Positions 1-8,487 of a stretch of 64,000 nucleotides of DNA are shown here, piece after piece. Source of the stretch: Superficieibacter sp. 1612_C1 (GTDB taxonomy: Bacteria > Pseudomonadota > Gammaproteobacteria > Enterobacterales > Enterobacteriaceae); contig NZ_JADGMI010000007.1 in NCBI RefSeq assembly GCF_015234305.1, positions 1-64,000 of the forward strand, written 5' to 3'. The position numbers and the translations under genes were made by a program. Under the pieces are notes generated by a model. The model saw only the letters and a list, made by a program, of their open reading frames with translations. It was not told where the DNA came from and searched no databases. Each line of letters starts with the position of its first letter. Position 1 is the stretch's first letter.

Positions 1-986
1 ACGCGTTGTCACTGGCCCGCTACCGACAGGCTTTCTGGCCCAGCGGTGCGAAGGATGATCCGCAGGATGCTGAGCTGGCATTAGACCTGATGCTACGTTA
101 TCCCAACAAGATAAAAGCCATTGAAGCCGACAATCCGGATATCCGATTACTCCAGCAATTAGTTGAGCAGCGCCGACTGTTGGTCGAAGACAAGCGTCGC
201 TTTGTTAATCGGCTCATCAATACGCTTAAGCAGTATTACCCCCAGCTCCTGGAATGGTTCTCCCATCGGGACAGCTCACTGTTCTGCGAGCTAATCATTC
301 GCTGGCCGAGTCTGCAACAACTCAAACGGGCTCGCAGCGATACTGTCCGTCATTTTATGAATGCTAAAGGTGGTCCTGCTGTTGCATATACCGAACAGCG
401 GGTTGCAAGTATTGCCAGCGCTATTCCCCTGACCACAGATAAAACTGTCATCGAGGCAAATGCATTGATGGCAACAGCACTTGCATCCCAAATCAAACTG
501 ACAGGCGACCTAATCAGAACCTACGACGAACGTATTGAATCCTTATTCGATACGCTTCCGGATGCAGAACTGTTCAAATCACTCCCTGGAATGGGACCAT
601 GTATGGGCCCACGGATGCTTGCCGCACTGGGTGATAACCGCGACCGCTTCAACAGCGCCGAAGAAATTCAAAACTACGCTGGCATCGCACCAGTAACCGA
701 GCGAAGTGGTCAAAAATCCTGGGTACACTGGCGTTGGCAGTGCGCGAAGTTCGTCCGGCAGACATTCGTGGAATGGACTGCGAAGACGGTTAACTCATCG
801 TACTGGGCCAGACTTTATTACCAGGGCCAGCGAGAAAAAGGGAAATCTCATCAGTCAGCGATCCGGGCTCTGGCGTTTAAATGGATAAGGATCATTTACC
901 GTTGTTGGAAGACCAAAACCCGATACGACGAAGCGAAATACTTGCTGGCACTGGAAGCGCGAAAGTCGCCCTTACTGAAGCCATAA
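1..986 (+). mobile_element. IS110-family insertion sequence, 3' part only
   Basis: The window opens inside an IS110-family element. Only the transposase 3' part and whatever right end follows it are visible. Members of this family usually lack conspicuous terminal inverted repeats and target duplications, so the right boundary cannot be fixed by eye; it lies somewhere between the transposase stop codon and the promoter region of the next gene. Confidence 0.8.
3..986 (+). CDS. IS110-family transposase (DEDD recombinase), N-terminus off the window
   Basis: This is the transposase of an IS110-family element. The reading frame is open back to the first base, so the true start and roughly the first 60-80 residues, including the first acidic residues of the RuvC-like DEDD domain, are missing. 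The visible part has the end of that domain (the AKDDPQDAE stretch with family aspartates), a long helical region, and the C-terminal Transposase_20 domain beginning at LPGMGP, with the conserved serine in TERSGQ. Family knowledge: these enzymes are guided by a bridge RNA transcribed from the element's non-coding ends. In IS110-subgroup elements that RNA lies upstream of the gene, and in IS1111-subgroup elements downstream. The gene itself looks intact where visible. Confidence 0.9.
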   Translation, partial: ALSLARYRQAFWPSGAKDDPQDAELALDLMLRYPNKIKAIEADNPDIRLLQQLVEQRRLLVEDKRRFVNRLINTLKQYYPQLLEWFSHRDSSLFCELIIRWPSLQQLKRARSDTVRHFMNAKGGPAVAYTEQRVASIASAIPLTTDKTVIEANALMATALASQIKLTGDLIRTYDERIESLFDTLPDAELFKSLPGMGPCMGPRMLAALGDNRDRFNSAEEIQNYAGIAPVTERSGQKSWVHWRWQCAKFVRQTFVEWTAKTVNSSYWARLYYQGQREKGKSHQSAIRALAFKWIRIIYRCWKTKTRYDEAKYLLALEARKSPLLKP

Positions 987-1098
987 AAAGCTTGTCGAAT
1001 GTCTCAGGGCGTGAAGCGGACCTTCCAATGCCTCCTGCCTTCTGATTGCAATCCCTACTTGGCGTACCTCCTTCACACTTCCACGCGATCAATCAATA

Positions 1099-1128
1099 CA
1101 GATCCGAGTTTACCCTTTTTCGGATCTG
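1099..1128. other. 9-bp perfect hairpin downstream of the IS110 transposase
   Basis: CAGATCCGA (1099-1107) and TCGGATCTG (1120-1128) form a perfect 9-bp stem with a 12-nt loop. No T-run follows on the plus strand, so it is a poor intrinsic terminator for the transposase. It may belong to the right end of the IS element, or be a weak terminator or fold in a non-coding RNA. The rest of 987-1200 has no gene that I can see. Confidence 0.35.
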
Positions 1129-1209
1129 CGGGATTTAACAATAAGAAAATGCTGCCATTCCTTCAAAATGCACTAGAAATATTCTTATCATTAGCATTAT
1201 GATGAAAAC

Positions 1210-1253
1210 TTGCGCGATTCTGATGAATGCCTATTTCCACTGACCTTAGGTCA
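1210..1253 (+). promoter_or_regulatory. Candidate promoter and palindromic operator of the KAP NTPase gene
   Basis: A weak -35/-10 pair, TTGCGC (1210-1215) and TATTTC (1232-1237), with a 16-bp spacer, lies just before the perfect palindrome TGACCTTAGGTCA (1241-1253). The palindrome would overlap the transcription start and sits 37 bp ahead of the GTG start codon. The placement suits a repressor site. No regulator gene lies next to it, so the binding protein is unknown. Confidence 0.3.
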
Positions 1254-1289
1254 ACCCCCCAGCAACAATGTGAAGCATAAGGAGAGCAC

Positions 1290-4200
1290 GTGGCACTTAA
1301 ACTTCAGCAGGAAATGCCCGCAGACAGCGACCTGTTTAAAGGTGGCAGCCACCAAAATGTGGCAGACAAGATGACAGAGGTAATTAAAGGACAGGAAATT
1401 AATATTTTGGGTCTGGAGGGTGAGCTTGGATCCGGAAAATCGACCATCATTCATTTTTTAAAAAAATCCCTGTCTCCTGAATACACTTTTATAGACTTTG
1501 ATGCAGAGATTTATCATTACGGTAATACGAAAAAAGCACTCATTGAAGTTATTCACGATGGCCTGAGCGAAAGTAAAGGGGCAAATAAGGACAACCTTGA
1601 TAAACTCAAAAACACAGCACTGGGGAACATCGTAAAGTATGATAAAAGAGTAAGCAGTAGACTGAGTTGGTGGACCGTTAGCTTCATTCTTTTATGCCTA
1701 CTTTCAGTACAGATGGTCAGATATCTTATCCTAGACATCAATGCTAATGTCAAAAATCCGGACACAATTTCAAGTTTGGTGATTTCACTGGAAATATTTT
1801 TGGCGCTTTCACCGGGTCTGCTTTTATTATGGCTTTTAGTAATCCCGAAGCTAAATTTAAAAAGTTGGTGGGCCGTAAGTTTCGGTCTTTTATGCATATT
1901 TTCTGTGCAGGTGGTCAGTTATCTTATTCTAGATATCAATGCCAATGCCAAAGATCCGGGAAAAATATCAGGTTTGGTAATAGCCTTTGAGATAGTTGCG
2001 GCGTTGTCCTCGGTCGTGCTTTTAGCATGGATTTTAGTGAGCAAAAAACTTAATGCTAAACCTCGGGGTAATTCAGAGGAAATCACCACCGTGGGTGATC
2101 TCTTCAAGCAAAACAGTACCGATAGTATCACTGAAAAGTGGCTGATAAGCCGGGAAATAGGGACTATTGAATTAACGAACGCGCTCGCAGGTTTTACCAG
2201 TAGCTCATCTGTTTCTGCTGACGCAAAGTTTATTCTCATTATTGACAACCTCGACCGCATTAACGCCGACAAGGTTAAAGAGCTCTGGAGTGATATGGAG
2301 CTTATTGCGGGAACAACGCACCGGCAGTTCCGCATTATTGTGCCTTATTCCGCTCGCCATGTTGCAAAATCTCTTTCGCTAGAGGGCCATACCGGCCGGG
2401 AGTTTATCTCCAAACGCATCCCCGTTACCTTTACCGTACCACCTCTGATCACTGCCGGATGGCAGGATACGTTCCGTGAAATGTGGAAAGAAACCGTGAA
2501 TGAGCAAACTGATTTCTCCTGCGCGGAAACCATGCAGATACTGGAACGCTGGCGTACTGTTGAGTATCCCCGGATGACACCGAGACTGCTAAAAAAACTG
2601 GTAAATGACGTCCACATACTCCTGATGACAGTGCCTGCGAAAGCTCCGGAGGAATACGTTTTACTGGCACTTTATGTAGTTTTTGTACGCTACAACGAAT
2701 CAGAGGTAATGGCGCTACTGAGAGCCACTGAAAATGACGCTATCGACATGCAGTCCAATGAGTATGAAGATAAGTTGCAGGCAACAAAAGCCCAGTTAAA
2801 CCGTCTTTTTATGAATGATACGAATCGATGGAGTGAATATCTGATGAGTATTCATTTCCAGGCATCGGTGGAGCTTGCGCGTACAGAGCTATTTGATTTG
2901 CCGCTTACCGAAGCAGTTAATAGCCGCGATGCTGTTGCATTAGAGAAACTGATAGGTATGTATGGGTTCTCTCATGCATGGCAGCGCTGTGCCGGGCGCT
3001 TTAATATGTACGACTGGATGGAAACTGTCATAAAGCTTTCCAACGATACATTAATCAAAATTAAAGAAGAGCTAACCGGTGCCGTTGCCAGGCTCAACGC
3101 AAATTATGCATTATCTGAGCGGGAAAAATTTCGTGAGTCTTTCACCCAAAGCCTCAAACTTTTAGAAGAAAAAGGTTACCTCGGTACTGAAGATTTTATG
3201 GTCCGGCAGAAAAATTATGTCGTCGCAGAACTGAATAAGCTGCAGAAAATGCCGGAAAATGATGAGATTTACGTCAGGGAGCTTCTTAAGGAGGCAGACC
3301 TCTATTCTGCAATATTTAAAAAAAACCTGCTGGACCTGATTGAGAATGATGTTAGCGGTAAACTTTACTCCATGTACTTGCTGAATGAAAAGGAAAATCT
3401 GCCCAACCTCTGTGTCAGTACTCTTTCACTTATAGATGCAGAGCAAGAAAACCTGCTTCGCCACTTACTAATGACTGAGACGCACGGGATTTTCAACCCT
3501 GACGTTATCCGCTTTTTCAAACTATCAAGCAGGGCAGTAGAAAATATAGTTATTAACGAAAATGCAAACTTACCTGAAAATATAGTTAGCAAGTTGGGAT
3601 TGCTTCGCAACTCCGGCAGCAATGAGGATATAGATGATCTTCGTTATGTTATTTTCAATCCTGAGTGGTATGACAGTCAAATAACACCCAGTTTAAAAAA
3701 ACAGAGTGTCATCAGCGAAAATCACCCTGAAGAATTTGCTGCTCACTTGGTCGCACATCTGGTAGCAATAAAAAACTACGCTGAAATACCGAATTACGCT
3801 GAAGGTTATGAAAATGATACAAATTACATTAAGTTTCTTTCTTTTTATTTCCGCTACACTCAGAATTTCAATATCGTACTAGATGCATTGAAAGACACTC
3901 AGTCGTCAGCGTATGTTAAAGAAGCCATAAAAAAATTATTTATAGAAAATCATCTAGGCTTAATCAATACAGTCGAGTATGTTAACACCTATTATCCGTT
4001 ACTCAAATCTGAATTAAGTGATGTAGATTACATGAGTCCAATTGTTAATCGCGAGCTTGGTTTGCTCAGAGGTATAAATGGAAAAAATATAGCAAAAATA
4101 AGCGAAGGATTTCTGGAGGACATTTTCTCCAGAAATGTGCTCAAAAAATTTAAAGAGAAACTTCATACGATCAGTCAGGACATTATTTCAAGTGAAGAGC

Positions 4201-4775
4201 AGCTCTATAGTGCCTTTAAAGCGCTCGAAACCAACAGAAGCTTCGTTCTGCGAAAGATGGCATCAGCAGGAGAGTTCGCAAACATGACGGCAGGTATCAG
4301 CCTCTTCGCGGACTGGTATCGAAATATTGATGGTGTACAGCTGAAAGCTCCTAACAATGTAAAGTTAATATGGTCATGTATTAATGAAGTGCAGCAGTCT
4401 GAAATACTTAAAGAACTCCACGATGTTCTTATGGAAGTGGGCACGCTTAAAGATAACAGGCTCAAAGTAATTCATGACTTTCATGATGTTATAAACTTTG
4501 CCGAACCGGAAGGGAAAACTTCACGACGGGCAATTGCAGCGCTGTTCAGTCTTACTTCCAGTGATGAGATATTGCGTTCGTGGCTTAATGCACAGCAGTT
4601 TACTTTCAGCGCCTGGCCAAGGGCTGAAGCTGAGACAGTGAGTCAGGTAATTAACGAAAATCAGGATAATTTTCCTGATATTATCAGCCGCTCTTCATTC
4701 ATCAGAAATCGTCTTCCCGTGCTGGCGCAGGAGCAGGATGACACAAAAGCAGAGGGAAATAAGGATGAGGCTTGA
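1290..4775 (+). CDS. KAP-family P-loop NTPase with duplicated membrane hairpin
   Basis: This is a large membrane-anchored P-loop NTPase of the KAP type. The GTG start has a clear ribosome site (AAGGAG, about 6 nt upstream). Walker A is GELGSGKS at residues 44-51. Walker B is IIDNLDR around 317-323, the hallmark of KAP proteins. Between them lie four predicted membrane helices, made by two tandem copies of a 66-residue two-helix hairpin (about 126-191 and 192-257). The remaining 700 residues are helical and unrecognised. Family knowledge: KAP NTPases have membrane helices inserted in the NTPase domain and include PifA, which excludes phage T7. A role in phage defence here is inferred from family and from location in an integrase-flanked island. 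Codon use is more AT-rich than in the ttcA-side core genes, which suggests transfer. YobI-type ATPases are the main alternative. Confidence 0.8.
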   Translation: MALKLQQEMPADSDLFKGGSHQNVADKMTEVIKGQEINILGLEGELGSGKSTIIHFLKKSLSPEYTFIDFDAEIYHYGNTKKALIEVIHDGLSESKGANKDNLDKLKNTALGNIVKYDKRVSSRLSWWTVSFILLCLLSVQMVRYLILDINANVKNPDTISSLVISLEIFLALSPGLLLLWLLVIPKLNLKSWWAVSFGLLCIFSVQVVSYLILDINANAKDPGKISGLVIAFEIVAALSSVVLLAWILVSKKLNAKPRGNSEEITTVGDLFKQNSTDSITEKWLISREIGTIELTNALAGFTSSSSVSADAKFILIIDNLDRINADKVKELWSDMELIAGTTHRQFRIIVPYSARHVAKSLSLEGHTGREFISKRIPVTFTVPPLITAGWQDTFREMWKETVNEQTDFSCAETMQILERWRTVEYPRMTPRLLKKLVNDVHILLMTVPAKAPEEYVLLALYVVFVRYNESEVMALLRATENDAIDMQSNEYEDKLQATKAQLNRLFMNDTNRWSEYLMSIHFQASVELARTELFDLPLTEAVNSRDAVALEKLIGMYGFSHAWQRCAGRFNMYDWMETVIKLSNDTLIKIKEELTGAVARLNANYALSEREKFRESFTQSLKLLEEKGYLGTEDFMVRQKNYVVAELNKLQKMPENDEIYVRELLKEADLYSAIFKKNLLDLIENDVSGKLYSMYLLNEKENLPNLCVSTLSLIDAEQENLLRHLLMTETHGIFNPDVIRFFKLSSRAVENIVINENANLPENIVSKLGLLRNSGSNEDIDDLRYVIFNPEWYDSQITPSLKKQSVISENHPEEFAAHLVAHLVAIKNYAEIPNYAEGYENDTNYIKFLSFYFRYTQNFNIVLDALKDTQSSAYVKEAIKKLFIENHLGLINTVEYVNTYYPLLKSELSDVDYMSPIVNRELGLLRGINGKNIAKISEGFLEDIFSRNVLKKFKEKLHTISQDIISSEEQLYSAFKALETNRSFVLRKMASAGEFANMTAGISLFADWYRNIDGVQLKAPNNVKLIWSCINEVQQSEILKELHDVLMEVGTLKDNRLKVIHDFHDVINFAEPEGKTSRRAIAALFSLTSSDEILRSWLNAQQFTFSAWPRAEAETVSQVINENQDNFPDIISRSSFIRNRLPVLAQEQDDTKAEGNKDEA

Positions 4776-4940
4776 AACTACCTTTCGCATCTGGGCATTT
4801 CGGCAGGCCCCTGAAGAAGATGCTGCAAAACTGAAGTGGCAGTCATCAATGTGAAAATTGAGCTGTACAGGGAAGGGCCATGGAATGGCAAGATTTATAC
4901 GTCTGTAACAGGATGTACTGGACTAACGGTGCCACTCTAA
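4765..4940 (+). pseudogene. Possible decayed partner gene overlapping the end of the KAP gene
   Basis: An ATG at 4765 overlaps the KAP stop codon by 11 bases and opens a 29-codon frame that ends at 4854. A second frame directly abutting it (GTG at 4851, ending at 4940) reads as plausible protein, including KIELYREGPWNGKIYTS. Joined by a one-base shift the two would give about 58 residues. The tight overlap is typical of a translationally coupled second gene. I read this as a frameshifted or truncated remnant of an operon partner, but it may be chance. No family is recognised. Confidence 0.3.
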
Positions 4941-4967
4941 ACTGCCCTTACTTTCAATGTCATCTGG

Positions 4968-4999
4968 CCCCTGAATGTCGCTAGAGCTGCATTCAGGGG
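4968..4999. other. 10-bp perfect inverted repeat in the 4.8-5.3 kb gap
   Basis: CCCCTGAATG (4968-4977) and CATTCAGGGG (4990-4999) form a perfect 10-bp stem with a 12-nt loop. No T-run follows. It may end transcription from the KAP gene or mark the edge of a lost mobile element. The rest of 4941-5363 shows no supportable gene; it contains a 10-bp palindrome (CTGACGTCAG, 5269-5278) and a bulged hairpin-like stretch about 5280-5325 just beyond the isochorismatase stop. Confidence 0.35.
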
Positions 5000-5363
5000 A
5001 TGACTGCGCATTACTCGCCTTTTTATAAGCTTCGAGAAACGAGAAATCAGTAGTCTGAATGTCCTCTTTTCGCTCAAAGCGGACCTTCGCAGTTGTCTGC
5101 TTCCTGGTGTTTTGGGATCTCAGAGTAAGAAGACGATGATTGTGTACAGTGAAGCAGAAGATAAGGCTGATTACGCCATAAATGACAATAATGTGATTAT
5201 GTTAACAAACAGCTAATAATTTTGTACTGCATGCAATAAATAACCAGGCTGGCGCGATCATGTCGTTCCTGACGTCAGATCACCGGTGGCTGATTCCTGC
5301 TTTATCAGAGCAGCCAGCACCGGCGTCAGTAAAACAGGGGGATCACATTCATGTATAAACAGT

Positions 5364-6071
5364 TCAGCCTCTGACAGATGCAATGACAGACAGGATGGTT
5401 TTGCCGGGCTCCTGAGAAAAGTCGGGAGCCAGCTGAGCTGACACTGAACTGAGCGAGGTGACGATTCCCCCGGCCTGTTTAGCCTGCTTCAGCACCGCGT
5501 CTTCTGTCCGGGAAGATCTGCTGCCGATGCAGTCCACCGGAATAAAAACATGATAGCCATTCCTGAGCCCGCCCAGGGTGGTGAGCAAAACCGCAACTTC
5601 CGCCGTATAACCTGACACCACAAGCGTTTTACGTCCTGTAAGATGAATGGCGTCGGTCAGTTCTTTCACCTGGAACGGATCGGCTGTTTTACGGAAAATC
5701 GTATTGTCTGCACTGGCATATCCGGAGAGAGAAGAGATCAGTTCTCCGGGTCTGCCGTTCTGCGTAACCGTCAGAAAGAACGAGGGTGCGGAAACAGCTT
5801 TTGCTACTTTAGCAAGGCCACCAACGTTTGCGGCGAGCGATTCTGGCGGCATAGTCTTACTGGTGTTAATCAGACCGGGATGGAGATCGGCGAATATAAA
5901 AATCACGTCATTTTTTTCGACGCTGAACCTTTTCGCCGTATCAGGTATTAATTGTCCGCCATTCATCAGAACATCCTCATTTTCGGGTGTAGCTCCGGCC
6001 AGTGCGGACGTACCCATAGCAAAGACGCCCAGCAGTGCGCTGGCCGTGTGGAGAAAACATCTTCTTTTCAT
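5364..6071 (-). CDS. Isochorismatase-like protein with Tat signal, lacking the family cysteine
   Basis: The product is a 235-residue protein of the isochorismatase-like fold, closest in feel to the YcaC group. I chose the ATG at 6071 because an AGAG ribosome site precedes it; a GTG three codons upstream is possible. The N-terminus MKRRCFLHTA, followed by a hydrophobic stretch ending in ALA, is a twin-arginine export signal, so the protein should act in the periplasm. The core keeps the acidic residue (D62, FADLHPG) and a lysine (K128, FRKTADPF). At the position of the nucleophilic cysteine (expected in G-x-x-T-x-x-C) it has alanine, A160 in GYTAEVA. It is therefore either inactive as a cysteine amidohydrolase or uses a cysteine-free mechanism like true isochorismatases. 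It lies downstream of, and probably in one transcript with, the aldo/keto reductase. Confidence 0.75.
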   Translation of the reverse strand: MKRRCFLHTASALLGVFAMGTSALAGATPENEDVLMNGGQLIPDTAKRFSVEKNDVIFIFADLHPGLINTSKTMPPESLAANVGGLAKVAKAVSAPSFFLTVTQNGRPGELISSLSGYASADNTIFRKTADPFQVKELTDAIHLTGRKTLVVSGYTAEVAVLLTTLGGLRNGYHVFIPVDCIGSRSSRTEDAVLKQAKQAGGIVTSLSSVSAQLAPDFSQEPGKTILSVIASVRG

Positions 6072-6138
6072 ATCAGGCACTCTTTAGATCCGGATACAGG
6101 ATGGCTTTGCCCTGTTTATCCCCCCTGACAGTAAGCAG

Positions 6139-6990
6139 TCAGGTAATAAAAATCTTTGTGCCGACAGTTCTGATCCGTTCCGGATCGCTGTGTTCAGTAA
6201 ATAAAGTTTTACCCGTATCCAGCCGGCTGATTTCCACCATGTCTGCATCACTGAGAGAAAAATCGAAAATACTAAAATTTTCCTGAATACGCGGCAGATT
6301 GACTGATTTCGGAATAACGACAACGTTGCGCTGGATCAGCCAGCGCAGGACAACCTGGGCCACACTCCTGTTGTAAGTGCGGGCAAGAGAAGCAAGCACC
6401 GGGTTGCTGAAAAAGCCGTTTTTTCCTTCAGCGAACGAGGCCCAGGATTGTGGCTGCACGTTCATGCCCTGCATAAATTCCACGTTCTGTGCCTGCTGAA
6501 AGAATGGGTGCATTTCGACCTGATTGACGGCAGGTTTAATACGGTTAAAGGTTGCCAGATCGGTAAGCCGGTCCGGCGCAAAATTACTGACGCCGATAGA
6601 TTTAATCAGTCCTTCGTCGTAAAGCTCTTCCATCGCGCGCCATGCCCCATGAACGTCAGAATAAGGCTGATGGATAAGATAAAGATCGAGGTAGTCAAGA
6701 TTCAGACGTTCAAGCGAGCGCATGAATGCACTGCGGGCTTTGTCATATCCGGCGTCCTGAACCCACAGTTTTGTTGTGATAAACATATCGTTACGCGCCA
6801 GACCGCTTTCGCGAATGGCTGCGCCAACCGCCACTTCATTTTCATAGGCTGCGGCGGTATCAACCATGCGGTAACCCGTCTCAAATGCACCAAGAACGGC
6901 CTCCTGGCACTGTTTCAAATCGCGCATCTGATAAACGCCAAAACCCAGCAGGGGCATCTGAACGCCGTTATTAAGCGTCGTAAATTTCAT
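6139..6990 (-). CDS. Aldo/keto reductase
   Basis: A 283-residue NADPH-dependent aldo/keto reductase with a TIM-barrel fold, of the 2,5-diketo-gluconate reductase-like group. The catalytic tetrad is complete: D44, Y49, K74 and H107. The family signatures GYRMVDTAAAYENE and IGVSNF are clear, and the C-terminal cofactor segment IPKSVNL is present. The second ATG (6990) is preferred because AAAGGA lies seven bases before it. The gene is divergent from the AraC-type regulator and followed by the isochorismatase-like gene, so the regulator probably controls this pair. The substrate is unknown. Confidence 0.88.
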   Translation of the reverse strand: MKFTTLNNGVQMPLLGFGVYQMRDLKQCQEAVLGAFETGYRMVDTAAAYENEVAVGAAIRESGLARNDMFITTKLWVQDAGYDKARSAFMRSLERLNLDYLDLYLIHQPYSDVHGAWRAMEELYDEGLIKSIGVSNFAPDRLTDLATFNRIKPAVNQVEMHPFFQQAQNVEFMQGMNVQPQSWASFAEGKNGFFSNPVLASLARTYNRSVAQVVLRWLIQRNVVVIPKSVNLPRIQENFSIFDFSLSDADMVEISRLDTGKTLFTEHSDPERIRTVGTKIFIT

Positions 6991-7132
6991 CAGCATTTTC
7001 CTTTCACGTTAGTCATCATTGACCCTTACAGGGCTGAACTCTTATTCAAGGGCTCACGGGATATTGCTATCCTACGGCAGCCGGATTAGCTTATTAATAA
7101 CGTTAAGTCCAAATCACATTTGAAAAAATCTA

Positions 7133-8062
7133 ATGGATCCATTTTCTGATATCCTCAGCCTGCTTTCAGCCCGCAGTTATGCCACTGCCGGCCTGTCGGC
7201 CGGTCATCACTGGCACATGGCTTTTCCTGGCTTTAATGGCCTGAAATTCATTTACATCAGGAAGGGCGCATTCTGGTTCAGACCTGAAGCCGAGCCCGAA
7301 TGGACGAGAATGGAGGCTGGCACGGGCGTGATCCTCACCCGAAGCGCGCGTTTTATGATGGCCACAGATGTCACCTGTCCGCCGGAAGAATCCCCGGAGA
7401 AAAAACGTCCCAGAGTCAGGGAAACGGTCAACTACGGCGGCGAGGATAATCTGCTGCTGGCCGGTAAAATGGAGATTGACTCCGCCGCCTCTGATCTTCT
7501 GCTTCAGGATTTGCCTCTGGTGCTCCGTTTTGATACGTATGCAAAAGAAAATTCGTCCCTCAGCACTCTGATGACCCTTTTATTCAATGAAAAAGTTTCA
7601 GAAAAGCCAGGCGCTTCACAGGCCTGTGACCATCTCATGCATCTTATTATGATAGAGGTGTTACGAAACGGAATGGAAAATAGCCGGAGTGGTGACGGGG
7701 TACTCACCAGTTATACCGATATCCGGATCAACAAGGTGCTCAGGGCACTTCATCATGAGCCAGAAAAAAAATGGTGTTTGAGCGAAATGGCGACAATAGC
7801 CGGTATATCGCGGGCTGGTTTTTCACGAAAATTTAAGGACACTACCGGGCTTACGCCTCTCCTGTACCTGACGAACTGGCGAATGCGACTTGCAGGTAAA
7901 TCCCTGAGGCACACCCGGGAGTCTGTAAAGCTGATTGCCTTTAAGCTGGGGTATCACTCGGAAAGCACTTTCAGTACGGCCTTCAAACGCGTTTACGGCG
8001 TGGCTCCGCGTCTTTACCGCGACCAGCATCTGGGATCCCCCGATCTTACCGGCACGGAATAA
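7133..8062 (+). CDS. AraC-family transcriptional regulator with cupin N-terminus
   Basis: A 309-residue AraC/XylS-type activator. Residues 1 to about 190 form a cupin sensor domain of the cupin_6 type (opening DPFSDILSLLSARSYA). Residues about 205-300 carry the two helix-turn-helix units: the first around LSEMATIAGISRAGFSRKF and the second around VKLIAFKLGYHSESTFSTAF, ending in the typical VAPRLYR. Its start is set by the ORF; no strong ribosome site is visible. It is divergent from the aldo/keto reductase across about 140 bp and is the likely regulator of that operon. The ligand is unknown. Confidence 0.88.
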   Translation: MDPFSDILSLLSARSYATAGLSAGHHWHMAFPGFNGLKFIYIRKGAFWFRPEAEPEWTRMEAGTGVILTRSARFMMATDVTCPPEESPEKKRPRVRETVNYGGEDNLLLAGKMEIDSAASDLLLQDLPLVLRFDTYAKENSSLSTLMTLLFNEKVSEKPGASQACDHLMHLIMIEVLRNGMENSRSGDGVLTSYTDIRINKVLRALHHEPEKKWCLSEMATIAGISRAGFSRKFKDTTGLTPLLYLTNWRMRLAGKSLRHTRESVKLIAFKLGYHSESTFSTAFKRVYGVAPRLYRDQHLGSPDLTGTE

Positions 8063-8221
8063 CCGCCGGGAAAGCATGTCTGAGTCCGGGCCTTTACGAC
8101 GCACGTAACGTCTGCAACCAGCTGAAAAGTTCGTCCCGAGTGGGTAAATCCTTTTCCTGGCCCGCCGGCGACGATCCGACACTGGGGTTTTCGGAGCTTT
8201 GGAGGAGAGAAGAAGGATTGT

Positions 8222-8279
8222 TGCTGGAACACATAAAAACAGGCAGATAATTGTATTATGGGGATTATTGTTTCCAGCA
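8222..8279. repeat. 8-bp inverted repeat flanking 42 bp
   Basis: TGCTGGAA (8222-8229) and TTCCAGCA (8272-8279) are perfect inverted copies. Between them lies a smaller AT-rich dyad, ATAATTGTATTAT (8248-8260). It falls in the gap after the AraC-type gene. It could be a weak terminator fold or a protein site. Nothing else recognisable lies in 8063-8420. Confidence 0.3.
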
Positions 8280-8421
8280 CAAAAAATCAGCGCATTATTG
8301 CGATACGTTCATAAATCACCTACCTGACTGGCCTCTATTCTGCAATGCCCGTTAAGTGCCAGGAGCGGACGTTGCCAGTAGATCGGCACAATGAGTTCGG
8401 GATACTGCATAGTTACTATCG

Positions 8422-8481
8422 CTGTTAATAAAAACATGTTTTAAAAAACAGTATTGACCTCAAATCTCAAATAAGTAAATT
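8422..8481 (+). promoter_or_regulatory. Palindromic operator and promoter before the non-coding region
   Basis: A 30-bp imperfect palindrome (8422-8451) with CTGTT and AACAG as outer arms and a perfect AAAACATGTTTT core (8431-8442) directly precedes a promoter-like pair: TTGACC (8454-8459), a 16-bp spacer, TAAATT (8476-8481). Transcription would start near 8488. The operator next to the -35 box suggests that this promoter is regulated. Confidence 0.45.
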
Positions 8482-8487
8482 AGTACT

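Noticed and set aside
5280..5330. Bulged hairpin after the isochorismatase-like gene as a terminator
   Set aside because: The stem has a two-base bulge, a long loop and no T-run, so I mention it only in passing.
6448..7089. 213-codon plus-strand ORF opposite the aldo/keto reductase
   Set aside because: It is antisense to a clearly conserved enzyme with a complete catalytic tetrad; its peptide is rich in cysteine, histidine and arginine as expected of a shadow frame.
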